A DNA stretch of 8,221 bases. It comes from Solirubrobacteraceae bacterium (GTDB lineage: Bacteria; Actinomycetota; Thermoleophilia; Solirubrobacterales; Solirubrobacteraceae). Where the stretch lies: assembly GCA_025928415.1 (NCBI GenBank), contig JAICJK010000085.1, positions 1-8,221 of the forward strand. The letters run 5' to 3'. Below, in pieces: positions 1-5,782 of this stretch. A program made the translations under genes and the position numbers. Within the stretch, counting starts at the first letter, position 1. Each line of letters starts with the position of its first letter. The notes below the pieces were generated by a model. That model did no database searches and had not been told where the DNA came from. It was given only the letters and a program-made list of their open reading frames with translations.

Positions 1-124
1 CGGCGAGGACGTGCGGGCGCCCCTGCGGCCGCTGACGGCCGGCGAGCGCGCCGGGCTCGAGCAGGCGATCGACAGCCCCGGCACGCCGATCGCCCTGGGC
101 CTGGCGGCCGCCGCCGTCCGGTAG
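1..124 (+). CDS. C-terminal fragment of a DapA/NAL-superfamily aldolase or dehydratase
   Basis: This is the last 40 codons of a gene entering from the left, read in the frame starting at base 2 and ending at TAG 122-124. The visible peptide includes VRAPLRPLTAGERAGLEQAI. That matches the usual end of dihydrodipicolinate synthase-like proteins: a 'vR.Pl.pLt..er..L...l' segment that precedes the C-terminal helix. The superfamily uses a Schiff-base lysine on a TIM barrel to cleave or dehydrate keto acids; none of that core is in view. Members include dihydrodipicolinate synthase, N-acetylneuraminate lyase, and the dehydratase/deaminase that produce 2-oxoglutarate semialdehyde. The gene converges on the pxpA-like gene. 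A family call from a 40-residue tail is tentative and the exact reaction cannot be assigned. Confidence 0.5.
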   Translation, partial: GEDVRAPLRPLTAGERAGLEQAIDSPGTPIALGLAAAAVR

Positions 125-127
125 CGC

Positions 128-148
128 CCGGGCGGGCCGGCCGCCCGG
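128..148. terminator. GC hairpin between convergent genes, possible bidirectional terminator
   Basis: CCGGGCGG (128-135) and CCGCCCGG (141-148) form a perfect 8-bp stem around a 5-base loop, starting 4 bases after the stop codon at 124. It lies between two convergent genes, where a shared terminator would be expected. There is no T-tract on either side, so it is not a classical intrinsic terminator. The extreme GC content also makes chance stems likely. Confidence 0.35.
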
Positions 149-187
149 CGTCACGGCGCGGCCGCCCGGCGTCACGGCGCGGCCGCC
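138..187. repeat. 21-bp tandem duplication over the pxpA-like stop codon
   Basis: The sequence repeats exactly with a 21-base period from 138 to 187, about 2.4 copies. The period equals seven codons, so the leftward pxpA-like frame is kept. The TGA stop at 172-174 therefore has an in-frame second copy at 151-153. A recent slippage duplication is the simplest explanation. Confidence 0.9.
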
Positions 188-942
188 TCGCACGGGACCA
201 CCGCGATGCCCTCCGCGTCGAGGCGCTCGCGCACCGTCCGGGCGATCTCGACGCTGTTGGGGGCGTCGCCGTGGATGCACGCGGTCGGCGCGCCGACGTC
301 GAGCCGGCTGCCGTCGCGCGCGTCGATCGTGCCGTCGCGGACCAGGCGCACCGCGCGCTCGGCCACCCGCGCCGGGTCCCACGCCGTCTTGACCCGCTCG
401 ATCATGAGCCGGCCGTCGGGCTCGTAGTCGAGGTCGACGAACGCCTCGTGCACGAGCGGCACCCCGTGGGCCTCCACGGCCTGCGCCGTGCTGCGGTTGA
501 GCAGGAGCAGGGGAAGGCCGGGGCGCACCTCGGCGATGGCCTGCGCCACCGCGCCGGCGAGGGCCGGGTCGGCCGAGCACATGGCGTACAGCGCCCCGTG
601 GGGCTTGACGTGGCGCAGCTCGGCGCCCGCCGCGGTGACGAAGGCCGACAGCGCCCCGATCTGGAAGGCGCAGTAGTCGCGGACCTCCTCGGGCGAGACC
701 GCCATCTGCCGGCGCCCGAACCCCCACAGGTCGGGCAGCCCGACGTGGGCGCCGATGCCCACGCCGTGCTCGACGGCATGGCCGACGGTCTCGCGCATCG
801 TGGCCGGGTCGCCGGCGTGGAAGCCGCAGGCGATGTTCACCGAGGAGACGAACGGCATCATCGCGGCGTCCTCGCCCAGCCGCCAGCGGCCGAAGCTCTC
901 GCCCATGTCGACGTTGAGGTCCAGCCGGTCCGGCGCGCTCAC
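172..942 (-). CDS. pxpA: LamB/YcsF family protein, 5-oxoprolinase subunit A-like
   Basis: This 256-residue protein has the usual length of the LamB/YcsF family, whose bacterial member PxpA works with PxpB and PxpC to open 5-oxoproline to glutamate using ATP. Visible family motifs are LNVDMGESFG (9-18), NIACGFHAGDP (36-46), GAH (64-66), GFGRR (74-78), HVKPHGALY (111-119) and HGD (224-226); the Asp/His residues resemble a polysaccharide-deacetylase-type metal or catalytic site. The GTG start at 942 overlaps the TGA of the preceding gene (GTGA) and places the protein directly at the conserved SAPDRLDLNVD beginning. The usual E-x-F-A-D-R-x-Y segment reads EAFVDLDY (166-173), losing the Arg, and the region after it is also atypical. 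It is the last gene of a five-gene operon. The family is certain; the 5-oxoproline substrate is not, given the partner subunits. Confidence 0.85.
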   Translation of the reverse strand: MSAPDRLDLNVDMGESFGRWRLGEDAAMMPFVSSVNIACGFHAGDPATMRETVGHAVEHGVGIGAHVGLPDLWGFGRRQMAVSPEEVRDYCAFQIGALSAFVTAAGAELRHVKPHGALYAMCSADPALAGAVAQAIAEVRPGLPLLLLNRSTAQAVEAHGVPLVHEAFVDLDYEPDGRLMIERVKTAWDPARVAERAVRLVRDGTIDARDGSRLDVGAPTACIHGDAPNSVEIARTVRERLDAEGIAVVPCEAAAP

Positions 943-1922
943 GACGCCACCGCCCCGATCTGGGCGTCGAGCGCGCGGTCGAGCTCGACGGCCCGCTCGA
1001 GGGTCACCGGCACGAAACGGATCCGGTCGGTCCCCGGCCGGATCTGGCCGAGCTTCCAGATCGCCGCGTGCACGACGGTGGCGACGACGACGAACCCGCC
1101 CGACGTCGGCCCGTCGGGGCCGAGGATCACCGCGGTGTCCCCGTTCATGTTGATGCCGCCGGGCGGGTAGCCGTCGTCGAGGATGTTCGACGGGTGGCCG
1201 CCGGCGATGCCGCCGCCGGAGCGCGCCCACGCGAGCTGGAAGGGCTCCAGGCGCAGCCCGACGCGGTTGGAGTTCGCGTCGACCTTCCACGGCCGCGAGC
1301 ACAGCAGCTCGACGTCGGCCGCGGTGAGGAAGTCGGGGTCGGCCTGCGGGCCGATCATGACCTCGACGTCCCAGTCGCCGGCGTACGCCGGCGCCGCGTC
1401 GAACCGCCGGCCGCCGCCGCCGCCCGCGCCGCCGGTCGCCCCGGCCGCGAGGGCCAGCCGGTCGCCCTTCTTCAGCGCGCGGCCCTCCAGGCCGCCGAGC
1501 CCGGCCAGCGTGTGCGTCGCGCGGGACCCGAAGATCTCCGGCACGTCCACGCCGCCCGCGAAGGCCAGGTAGGCGCGGAAGCCCGGCCCCTTGGACATCC
1601 GCAGCCGCAGCTCGTCGCCCGCGGCGACCGCCACGCTCTCCCACAGCGGCAGCGGCTCCCCGTTGAGCGTCGCCGGCATCGGCGTGCCGCACAGGGCGAT
1701 CACCGTGTCCGCGCCGAACCGCGCGCGCAGGCCGCCGAGGGTCACCTCGAGGCCGGCGGCGCCGGCGGGGTTGCCGACCAGCGCGTTGGCCACGCGGAAC
1801 GCGAAGTGGTCCATCGGGCCGGCCTGCGACACGCCGTCGGCCAGCCGGCCCAGCCGGCCGGGGTAGTCCTGGACGGTGCTCTGCACGCCGCCCTCGATGA
1901 TCTCGATCGCCTGGTCGCTCAT
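939..1922 (-). CDS. pxpC: AHS2-domain carboxyltransferase subunit, urea-carboxylase type (PxpC-like)
   Basis: This 327-residue protein spans one AHS2/biotin-dependent carboxyltransferase domain (KipA/PxpC family). The N-terminus reads EIIEGGVQSTVQDYPGRLG (7-25), followed by GPMDHFAFRVANALVGNPAG (35-54). The central AYLAFAGGVDVPEIFGSRAT (117-136) is the family signature. The C-terminal half carries GGHPSNILDDGYPPGGINMN (241-260), then GPDGPTSGGFVV (268-279) and IWKLGQIRPG (288-297). From memory of the family, the HPSN...GxIN...GD...DGP..GGF arrangement is that of the AHS2 domain of urea carboxylase, not of short KipA/PxpC proteins. A Gly-rich stretch (161-171) is a probable flexible linker. 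The ATG overlaps the stop of the AHS1 gene (ATGA), and its own stop overlaps the pxpA-like GTG. A matched heteromer with the AHS1 and LamB-type products is likely; the substrate is uncertain. Confidence 0.85.
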   Translation of the reverse strand: MSDQAIEIIEGGVQSTVQDYPGRLGRLADGVSQAGPMDHFAFRVANALVGNPAGAAGLEVTLGGLRARFGADTVIALCGTPMPATLNGEPLPLWESVAVAAGDELRLRMSKGPGFRAYLAFAGGVDVPEIFGSRATHTLAGLGGLEGRALKKGDRLALAAGATGGAGGGGGRRFDAAPAYAGDWDVEVMIGPQADPDFLTAADVELLCSRPWKVDANSNRVGLRLEPFQLAWARSGGGIAGGHPSNILDDGYPPGGINMNGDTAVILGPDGPTSGGFVVVATVVHAAIWKLGQIRPGTDRIRFVPVTLERAVELDRALDAQIGAVAS

Positions 1923-2899
1923 GGGACCGGCACCTCCTCGGCCGCCGCCTCGCGGCGCCGGCGGCGCTCGTCGGCCTCGGGGCGGACCTCCTCGCAGTGC
2001 TCCAGCCACTGCTCGACGTCGAACGGGTCCTCGTCGATCCGGTAGTCGTAGCGGTCGGCGCGCACGTCGGCGAAGGCCTGGTCGAGCTCGGCCTCCTCGA
2101 CGCGGTGGAAGCGCACGCGGTCGCCGGGCTTGATGAGGATCGGGTCGGGCCGGAAGGCCGCGTTGCTGCCCGCCAGGTCGTAGATCGGGACGGTCCGCCC
2201 GAAGAGCTGGTAGCCGCCCGGCGACTCGACGGGGTAGATGGCCACGCACGGGCCGCCGAGCCCGACCGCGCCCTCGGCGGTCCAGGTCCGCGTCGGGTTG
2301 TACTTCGGCGCGAACAGCGCGTAGCGCGGGTCCAGCGGGTACATGAACGGCAAGCCGGGGAAGAAGCCGGTGAAGGCGTTCCACCAGTCGGTCGACAGGA
2401 CCTCGTCGTAGAGCGCCTCGCGGTCCGGCAGGCCGTTGTAGGCGACCATGTAGTCGATGTTCGTGCCGTCGGCGACGTTCGGCGCGTCGCCGCGGACCGC
2501 GCGCGCGTAGCGCTCCACGGCCTCGCGCGAGCGGGCGTCGTCGAAGGCGATCGGCAGGTGGATGACCCGGCTGGGGAGCGAGAGCTCCGACCCCGCCGGC
2601 ACCGCGTCCTCGATGTCGTTCAGCTCGGCGATCAGCCGCGCGGGGGCCAGGCGGGCCGGGTCGTAGCGGATCAGGTTCGAGCGGAACCCGGGGCCGGTGT
2701 CGACGAGGCCGTCGAGCCCGCGGTCGTGCAGGATGCCGTCGACGGTCAGCACCCGGAAGTTCAGCTCGAGGTCGAAGTCCATCTCGCCGTACTCGACGAG
2801 CAGGAACTGGTCGCCGGCGTGGCGGAAGGTCACCTTCGGCCCGCCGTCGGAGGCCTCGCGCAGCGCGGCGATCGGGGAGTCGTGACCCGAGGCGGTCAT
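1919..2899 (-). CDS. pxpB: AHS1-domain carboxyltransferase subunit, urea-carboxylase type (PxpB-like)
   Basis: This 326-residue protein has one AHS1 (KipI/PxpB) domain but is about 100 residues longer than typical PxpB. It opens with PKVTFRHAGDQFLLVEYGEM (21-40) and has SRVIHLPIAFDD (110-121). The long middle segment ends in DPRYALFAPKYNPTRTWTAE (190-209), then AVGLGG (211-216) and SPGGYQLFGRT (226-236). These features, the IRFH-like strand (262-265) and the charged, Arg/Glu-rich C-terminal helix (268-322) follow the AHS1 region of urea carboxylase. No biotin-carrier motif or ATP-grasp domain is present. ATG at 2899 overlaps the cupin stop (ATGA) and starts close to the conserved N-terminus. 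The family assignment is firm. Assignment to the urea-carboxylase branch is from remembered motifs; the symbol pxpB marks family, not proven 5-oxoprolinase activity. Confidence 0.85.
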   Translation of the reverse strand: MTASGHDSPIAALREASDGGPKVTFRHAGDQFLLVEYGEMDFDLELNFRVLTVDGILHDRGLDGLVDTGPGFRSNLIRYDPARLAPARLIAELNDIEDAVPAGSELSLPSRVIHLPIAFDDARSREAVERYARAVRGDAPNVADGTNIDYMVAYNGLPDREALYDEVLSTDWWNAFTGFFPGLPFMYPLDPRYALFAPKYNPTRTWTAEGAVGLGGPCVAIYPVESPGGYQLFGRTVPIYDLAGSNAAFRPDPILIKPGDRVRFHRVEEAELDQAFADVRADRYDYRIDEDPFDVEQWLEHCEEVRPEADERRRRREAAAEEVPVP

Positions 2900-3225
2900 G
2901 CGCCCGCCGGGTCGTCGATCAGGAACATCGTGGTCGGCCCGCCGGCGAGGTTGCGCCCGCGGTGCGCCACGCCGGACGGCAGCAGGAAGGCGTCGCCGGT
3001 GCGCAGCACGAGCTTGTCGCGCCCGTCGCCGAACTCGTACTCGATCTCGCCGTCGTGGACCAGGCCGCGATGCCCGTCCTCGCACCACTCCGCGCGCGCG
3101 GCGTCCGCGGCGTACTCGACCATCGCCCACCGCGAGCTGTCCACGGTCGACGCGCGGTCGCGGATGCCCGCGACGTCGTCCTCCCAGGCCAGATCGCCGA
3201 ACCGCACAGCCACTGGCTCACTCAT
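2896..3225 (-). CDS. small single-domain cupin
   Basis: This 109-residue protein is one cupin barrel. The second cupin motif is perfect: G77-x5-P83-x-G85-x2-H88-x3-N92 (GDAFLLPSGVAHRGRN). The first motif is degenerate: instead of HxH-x(3-4)-E it reads EWCEDGHRGLVHDGE (46-60), leaving C48, H52, H57 and E60 as possible ligands together with H88. Such small cupins may be metal-dependent isomerases or dioxygenases, or metabolite-binding accessory proteins; nothing here separates these. The ATG at 3225 lies 4 bases after the aldehyde dehydrogenase stop, and the stop overlaps the AHS1 gene by 4 bp. It is therefore an integral operon member and probably acts on the same substrate or intermediate. 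Confidence 0.8.
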   Translation of the reverse strand: MSEPVAVRFGDLAWEDDVAGIRDRASTVDSSRWAMVEYAADAARAEWCEDGHRGLVHDGEIEYEFGDGRDKLVLRTGDAFLLPSGVAHRGRNLAGGPTTMFLIDDPAGA

Positions 3226-3229
3226 GCCG

Positions 3230-4672
3230 TCACCCCGTGATGTAGATCGTCTTGGTGTCGGTGAAGAAGTCCACCGCGGACTTGCCCTGCTCGCGGGAGT
3301 GCGAGCTCGACCGCTTCATCCCGCCGAACGGGGCCTGCGGCTCGGCGCCCGCGGTCTCGGAGTTGACGTGGACCACGCCGACCTCGGCCTCGCGGGCGAA
3401 GGCCAGCGCCGCGGCGAGGTCGCGCGTGATCAGCGACGCCGACAGCCCGAACTCCACGGAGTTCGCGATCCGCAGCGCCTCGTCGAGGTCACCGGCCGTC
3501 ATCAGGCCCAGCACGGGCCCGAAGATCTCCTCCTGGCCGATCCGGGAGTCGGGGCCCACGCCGCCGTAGACGGTCGGCTCGACGAACCAGCCGTCGCCGT
3601 CGGCGGGGCCGCCGCCCGCCAGCAGCTCGTGGCCCTCGCCGCGCGCGACGTCCAGGTACTCCAGGACGCGGTCGCGCTGGCGCTCGGAGACCAGCGGGCC
3701 GACGTTCGTGCGCTCGGCGGCGCCGTCCCCGACGCGCAGCTCCCGCGCCGCGGCGACCACGCGCTCGGTGAAGGCGTCCGCGATCGACGGGTGGACGATC
3801 GCGCGGCTGGTCGCCGTGCACTTCTGGCCGGTCGACCACATCGCGCCGCGCATCGTGAGGTCGACCGCCAGGTCGAGGTCGGCGTCGGGCAGCACGATCA
3901 CCGGGTTCTTGCCCCCGAGCTCGAGCTGCACCTTGACGCCGCGCGGCACGGCGGCGGCCTGGATCGCGCGCCCCACCGGATTGGATCCGGTGAACGAGAT
4001 GGCGTCGGCCTCGGCGTGGGAGGTGAGCGCGTCGCCGATCTGGCCGGGCATCCCGGTGAGCAGGTTCAGCACGCCGGCCGGCAGCCCCGCCTCGCCGAGC
4101 GCCTCGGCGAGCCGGATGGCGCACAGCGGCGTCAGGTCGGACGGCTTGAACACGACGGTGTTGCCGTAGGCCAGCGCCGGGGCGATCTTCCACGCCGGGA
4201 TCGCGATCGGGAAGTTCCACGGCGTGATGACGCAGACGACGCCGAGCGGCTCGCGGGCCGTGTAGAGCAGGGTCCGCTCGGCGGCGCTGGGCAGCACGTC
4301 GCCCATCGGCTGCGCGCACTCGCCCGCGAAGAACCGCAGGATCGCGGCCGCGCGGCCGGCCTCGCCGCGCGCCTCGGCCAGCGTCTTGCCCTCCTCGGCC
4401 GTGAGCTCCGCGGCGATCGCGTCGGCCCGCTCGGCGAGCAGCGCGGCGGCCCGGTAGAGGATCTCGCCGCGGGCGATCGGCGAGGTCCTGCGCCAGCCCG
4501 GCGCCGCCGCGCGTGCGGCGGCGTACGCCTCGTCGACGTCGGCGGGCGTCGCCAGCGCGTGGGTGCTGATCACCTCCCCCGGAGCGGCCGGGTTGCGGTT
4601 CTCCAGCGCACCGTCGCCGTCGCGCCAGCGGCCGTCGATGAACAGGCCGAATGAGGTTCCGTTGCGGGTCAC
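3230..4672 (-). CDS. NAD(P)-dependent aldehyde dehydrogenase, 2-oxoglutarate semialdehyde dehydrogenase-like
   Basis: This is a full-length, 480-residue ALDH-superfamily enzyme that oxidises an aldehyde to an acid. PWNFPI (151-156) supplies oxyanion Asn153, and FKPSD (175-179) and FTGS (227-230) form the cofactor site. ELGGKNP (251-257) holds the general base Glu251, GQKCTATSR (282-290) the catalytic Cys285, and EEIFGPV (381-387) the ribose-binding Glu382. The overall pattern, including ITPWNFPIAIPAWKIAPALA (149-168) and the KTIY end, resembles 2,5-dioxovalerate/2-oxoglutarate-semialdehyde dehydrogenases; succinate-semialdehyde-type substrates remain possible. The GTG start at 4672 is fixed by an in-frame TAG 15 bases upstream. 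There is no Shine-Dalgarno, and a TAGGCT -10 lies 9 bases before the GTG, so the mRNA may be nearly leaderless. It is the first gene of the operon. Confidence 0.92.
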   Translation of the reverse strand: MTRNGTSFGLFIDGRWRDGDGALENRNPAAPGEVISTHALATPADVDEAYAAARAAAPGWRRTSPIARGEILYRAAALLAERADAIAAELTAEEGKTLAEARGEAGRAAAILRFFAGECAQPMGDVLPSAAERTLLYTAREPLGVVCVITPWNFPIAIPAWKIAPALAYGNTVVFKPSDLTPLCAIRLAEALGEAGLPAGVLNLLTGMPGQIGDALTSHAEADAISFTGSNPVGRAIQAAAVPRGVKVQLELGGKNPVIVLPDADLDLAVDLTMRGAMWSTGQKCTATSRAIVHPSIADAFTERVVAAARELRVGDGAAERTNVGPLVSERQRDRVLEYLDVARGEGHELLAGGGPADGDGWFVEPTVYGGVGPDSRIGQEEIFGPVLGLMTAGDLDEALRIANSVEFGLSASLITRDLAAALAFAREAEVGVVHVNSETAGAEPQAPFGGMKRSSSHSREQGKSAVDFFTDTKTIYITG

Positions 4673-4681
4673 AGCGCCGAT

Positions 4682-4710
4682 AGCCTATGGCGCGCCCGCG
4701 ATTGGATCCA
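4682..4710 (-). promoter_or_regulatory. candidate promoter of the aldehyde dehydrogenase operon
   Basis: On the minus strand TAGGCT (4687-4682) fits the actinobacterial -10 pattern TANNNT and ends 9 bases before the GTG at 4672, giving an almost leaderless transcript. A hexamer TGGATC lies 17 bases upstream (4710-4705) but matches TTGACA at only three positions, so the -35 is weak. The -35 zone coincides with a GGATCC palindrome, as expected for a controlled promoter. Confidence 0.5.
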
Positions 4711-4712
4711 GT
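4701..4712. promoter_or_regulatory. VanR-like GntR operator at the aldehyde dehydrogenase promoter
   Basis: ATTGGATCCAGT matches the perfect 12-bp palindrome ATTGGATCCAAT at 11 positions. I recall that palindrome as the operator of the GntR-family repressor VanR. The site covers the -35 zone of the aldehyde dehydrogenase promoter, a repressor-blocking position. It is AT-rich relative to its surroundings and lies in the 58-bp gap after the cyclase gene. Confidence 0.5.
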
Positions 4713-4730
4713 CCGGCCCGCGCCGCATGG

Positions 4731-5705
4731 TCAGCGCTCGCGCAGCGGGAGGGCGATCGGGCGGATCGGGCTCCCGGTGGCGCCGCGGATCTTCAGGCAG
4801 GCCCCCACGAACGCGAACTCGTGGACCCCCTCGCCGGCCAGCTCCTCGAGGTCGGCGAGCTCCATGATCGGGATCCCCGCCTCGGCGAGCAGGTAGGTGT
4901 GGACCGGCTGCCAGCTCTCCGGGTCGCCGGACGGGTGCCGCTCCAGGCCGATGTTGTCGGCGCCGATCAGCATCGCCCCGCTGCGCGCCAGGAACTCGGC
5001 GCCGGCGACGTCCAGCCCCGGCTCGTCGGGGATGTAGGCCTCGGGGTCGGGCCAGACGCTCATGCGGCCGGTCCGGACGAGCACGACGTCGCCGGCGCGC
5101 AGCTGCGTGCCCTGGCGGGCCAGCGCGTGGCGCAGGTCGTCCGGCCCGATCGCGTGGCTGTCGGGCAGCATCGCGACGCCGTGCAGGCCGGCGACGTCGA
5201 TCATCACGCCGCGCGCGACGATCGGGGGATGGCGGTCGGCGCCGGCGACCCGCCAGTGGCGGGCGCCGAGGTGCTCGGCCTCGGTGAACCCGTTCCACAC
5301 GGTCCCGTCGTAGCCGATGTGGTTCAGCGCGTCGACGTGGGTGCCGGTGTGGGTGTACATCAGGATCGAGTCGCCCGAGCGCGAGACGATGCGGTTCTGC
5401 GCCTCGCCGAGGCCCATCGCGTCGTCGTTGACCCCGCCGCTCGGCGTCGCCGACATCCAGATCTGGAACGGCGGGTCCCCGCCCGCCGTGAAGCTCGGCA
5501 TCCCGATGAAGTAGTCGGTCGCCAGGTCGAAGACGCGGCCCGCGTCGACCTGCCCCATGACGCGCTCGGCGGCCTGCGCGGTGGCGAGGTTGAGCATCCC
5601 GATCTCGTCGGCCGGGCCGAACGGGCTGGCGGTGGGGCGGTGACGCTCGGCCAGCAGGGCAGCGATGGGGTCGCCGTCTGCGCCGGGGGGCGGGGGAGCG
5701 CACAT
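4731..5705 (-). CDS. cyclase-family metal-dependent hydrolase (kynurenine formamidase/isatin hydrolase superfamily)
   Basis: This 324-residue protein belongs to the 'putative cyclase' family (PF04199), which includes kynurenine formamidase and isatin hydrolase. These are metal-dependent enzymes that hydrolyse formamides or open cyclic amides. The metal signature HTGTHVDALNH (119-129) gives H119, H123, D125 and H129 as ligands or catalytic residues, with N128 where many members have Pro-x. PADEIGMLNLAT (31-42) and PVHTYLLAEAGIPIMELADL (267-286) are conserved segments of the roughly 320-residue branch. The Pro-rich first residues are probably disordered. The ATG at 5705 has no clear Shine-Dalgarno; a TAGGGT lies 7 bases upstream. 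It is co-directional with the aldehyde dehydrogenase operon 58 bp downstream and divergent from the SnoaL/amidase pair. The exact substrate cannot be read from the sequence. Confidence 0.85.
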   Translation of the reverse strand: MCAPPPPGADGDPIAALLAERHRPTASPFGPADEIGMLNLATAQAAERVMGQVDAGRVFDLATDYFIGMPSFTAGGDPPFQIWMSATPSGGVNDDAMGLGEAQNRIVSRSGDSILMYTHTGTHVDALNHIGYDGTVWNGFTEAEHLGARHWRVAGADRHPPIVARGVMIDVAGLHGVAMLPDSHAIGPDDLRHALARQGTQLRAGDVVLVRTGRMSVWPDPEAYIPDEPGLDVAGAEFLARSGAMLIGADNIGLERHPSGDPESWQPVHTYLLAEAGIPIMELADLEELAGEGVHEFAFVGACLKIRGATGSPIRPIALPLRER

Positions 5706-5712
5706 GAGCGCG

Positions 5713-5718
5713 ACCCTA
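5713..5718 (-). promoter_or_regulatory. candidate -10 element for the cyclase gene
   Basis: TAGGGT on the minus strand ends 7 bases before the ATG at 5705, so transcription would begin at or next to the start codon. This agrees with the missing Shine-Dalgarno. No convincing -35 is visible. Confidence 0.35.
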
Positions 5719-5736
5719 CATGCGCCGCGGCCTCGA

Positions 5737-5773
5737 ACGGTCGTCAGATAGGCTCGCCGCGTCCAACGACCGT
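5737..5773. promoter_or_regulatory. perfect 8-bp inverted repeat in the divergent promoter region
   Basis: ACGGTCGT (5737-5744) and ACGACCGT (5766-5773) are exact reverse complements separated by 21 bases. They flank the candidate -10 at 5749-5754, and the second arm runs into the SnoaL-gene ribosome binding site. The dyad could be an operator controlling the SnoaL/amidase pair, and perhaps the divergent cyclase gene. It does not resemble the GGATCC palindromes. Confidence 0.4.
5749..5754 (+). promoter_or_regulatory. candidate -10 element for the SnoaL/amidase pair
   Basis: ATAGGCT (5748-5754) contains TAGGCT, the same -10 hexamer seen before the aldehyde dehydrogenase gene. Initiation near 5761 would leave a leader of about 22 bases holding an AGGAG site (5774-5778). 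No -35 match is evident. Confidence 0.4.
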
Positions 5774-5782
5774 AGGAGAGGG

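Noticed and set aside
172..1692. 506-codon reading of the pxpA-like gene with an extra 250 residues at its N-terminus
   Set aside because: The extension is an out-of-frame reading of the AHS2 gene. The GTG at 942, overlapping the AHS2 stop, gives a normal-length LamB/YcsF protein.
939..2899. Hidden biotin-carrier (AMKM-like) motif or ATP-grasp domain in the AHS1/AHS2 proteins
   Set aside because: I read both translations in full and found no AMKM/EAMKM-type biotinylation motif and no extra domain of the required size.
3980..3991. ATTGGATCCGGT, a further GGATCC palindrome-like site
   Set aside because: It lies inside the aldehyde dehydrogenase coding sequence and encodes part of the conserved FTGSN motif (GGATCC reads Gly-Ser), so coding constraint explains it. 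It is a reminder that the core alone is not proof of an operator.
1997..4654. 885-codon open frame on the plus strand
   Set aside because: It is antisense to the AHS1, cupin and aldehyde dehydrogenase genes, all of which have clear family motifs. The translation is low-complexity Arg/Ala/Gly/Val-rich with no domain, a typical GC-rich shadow frame.
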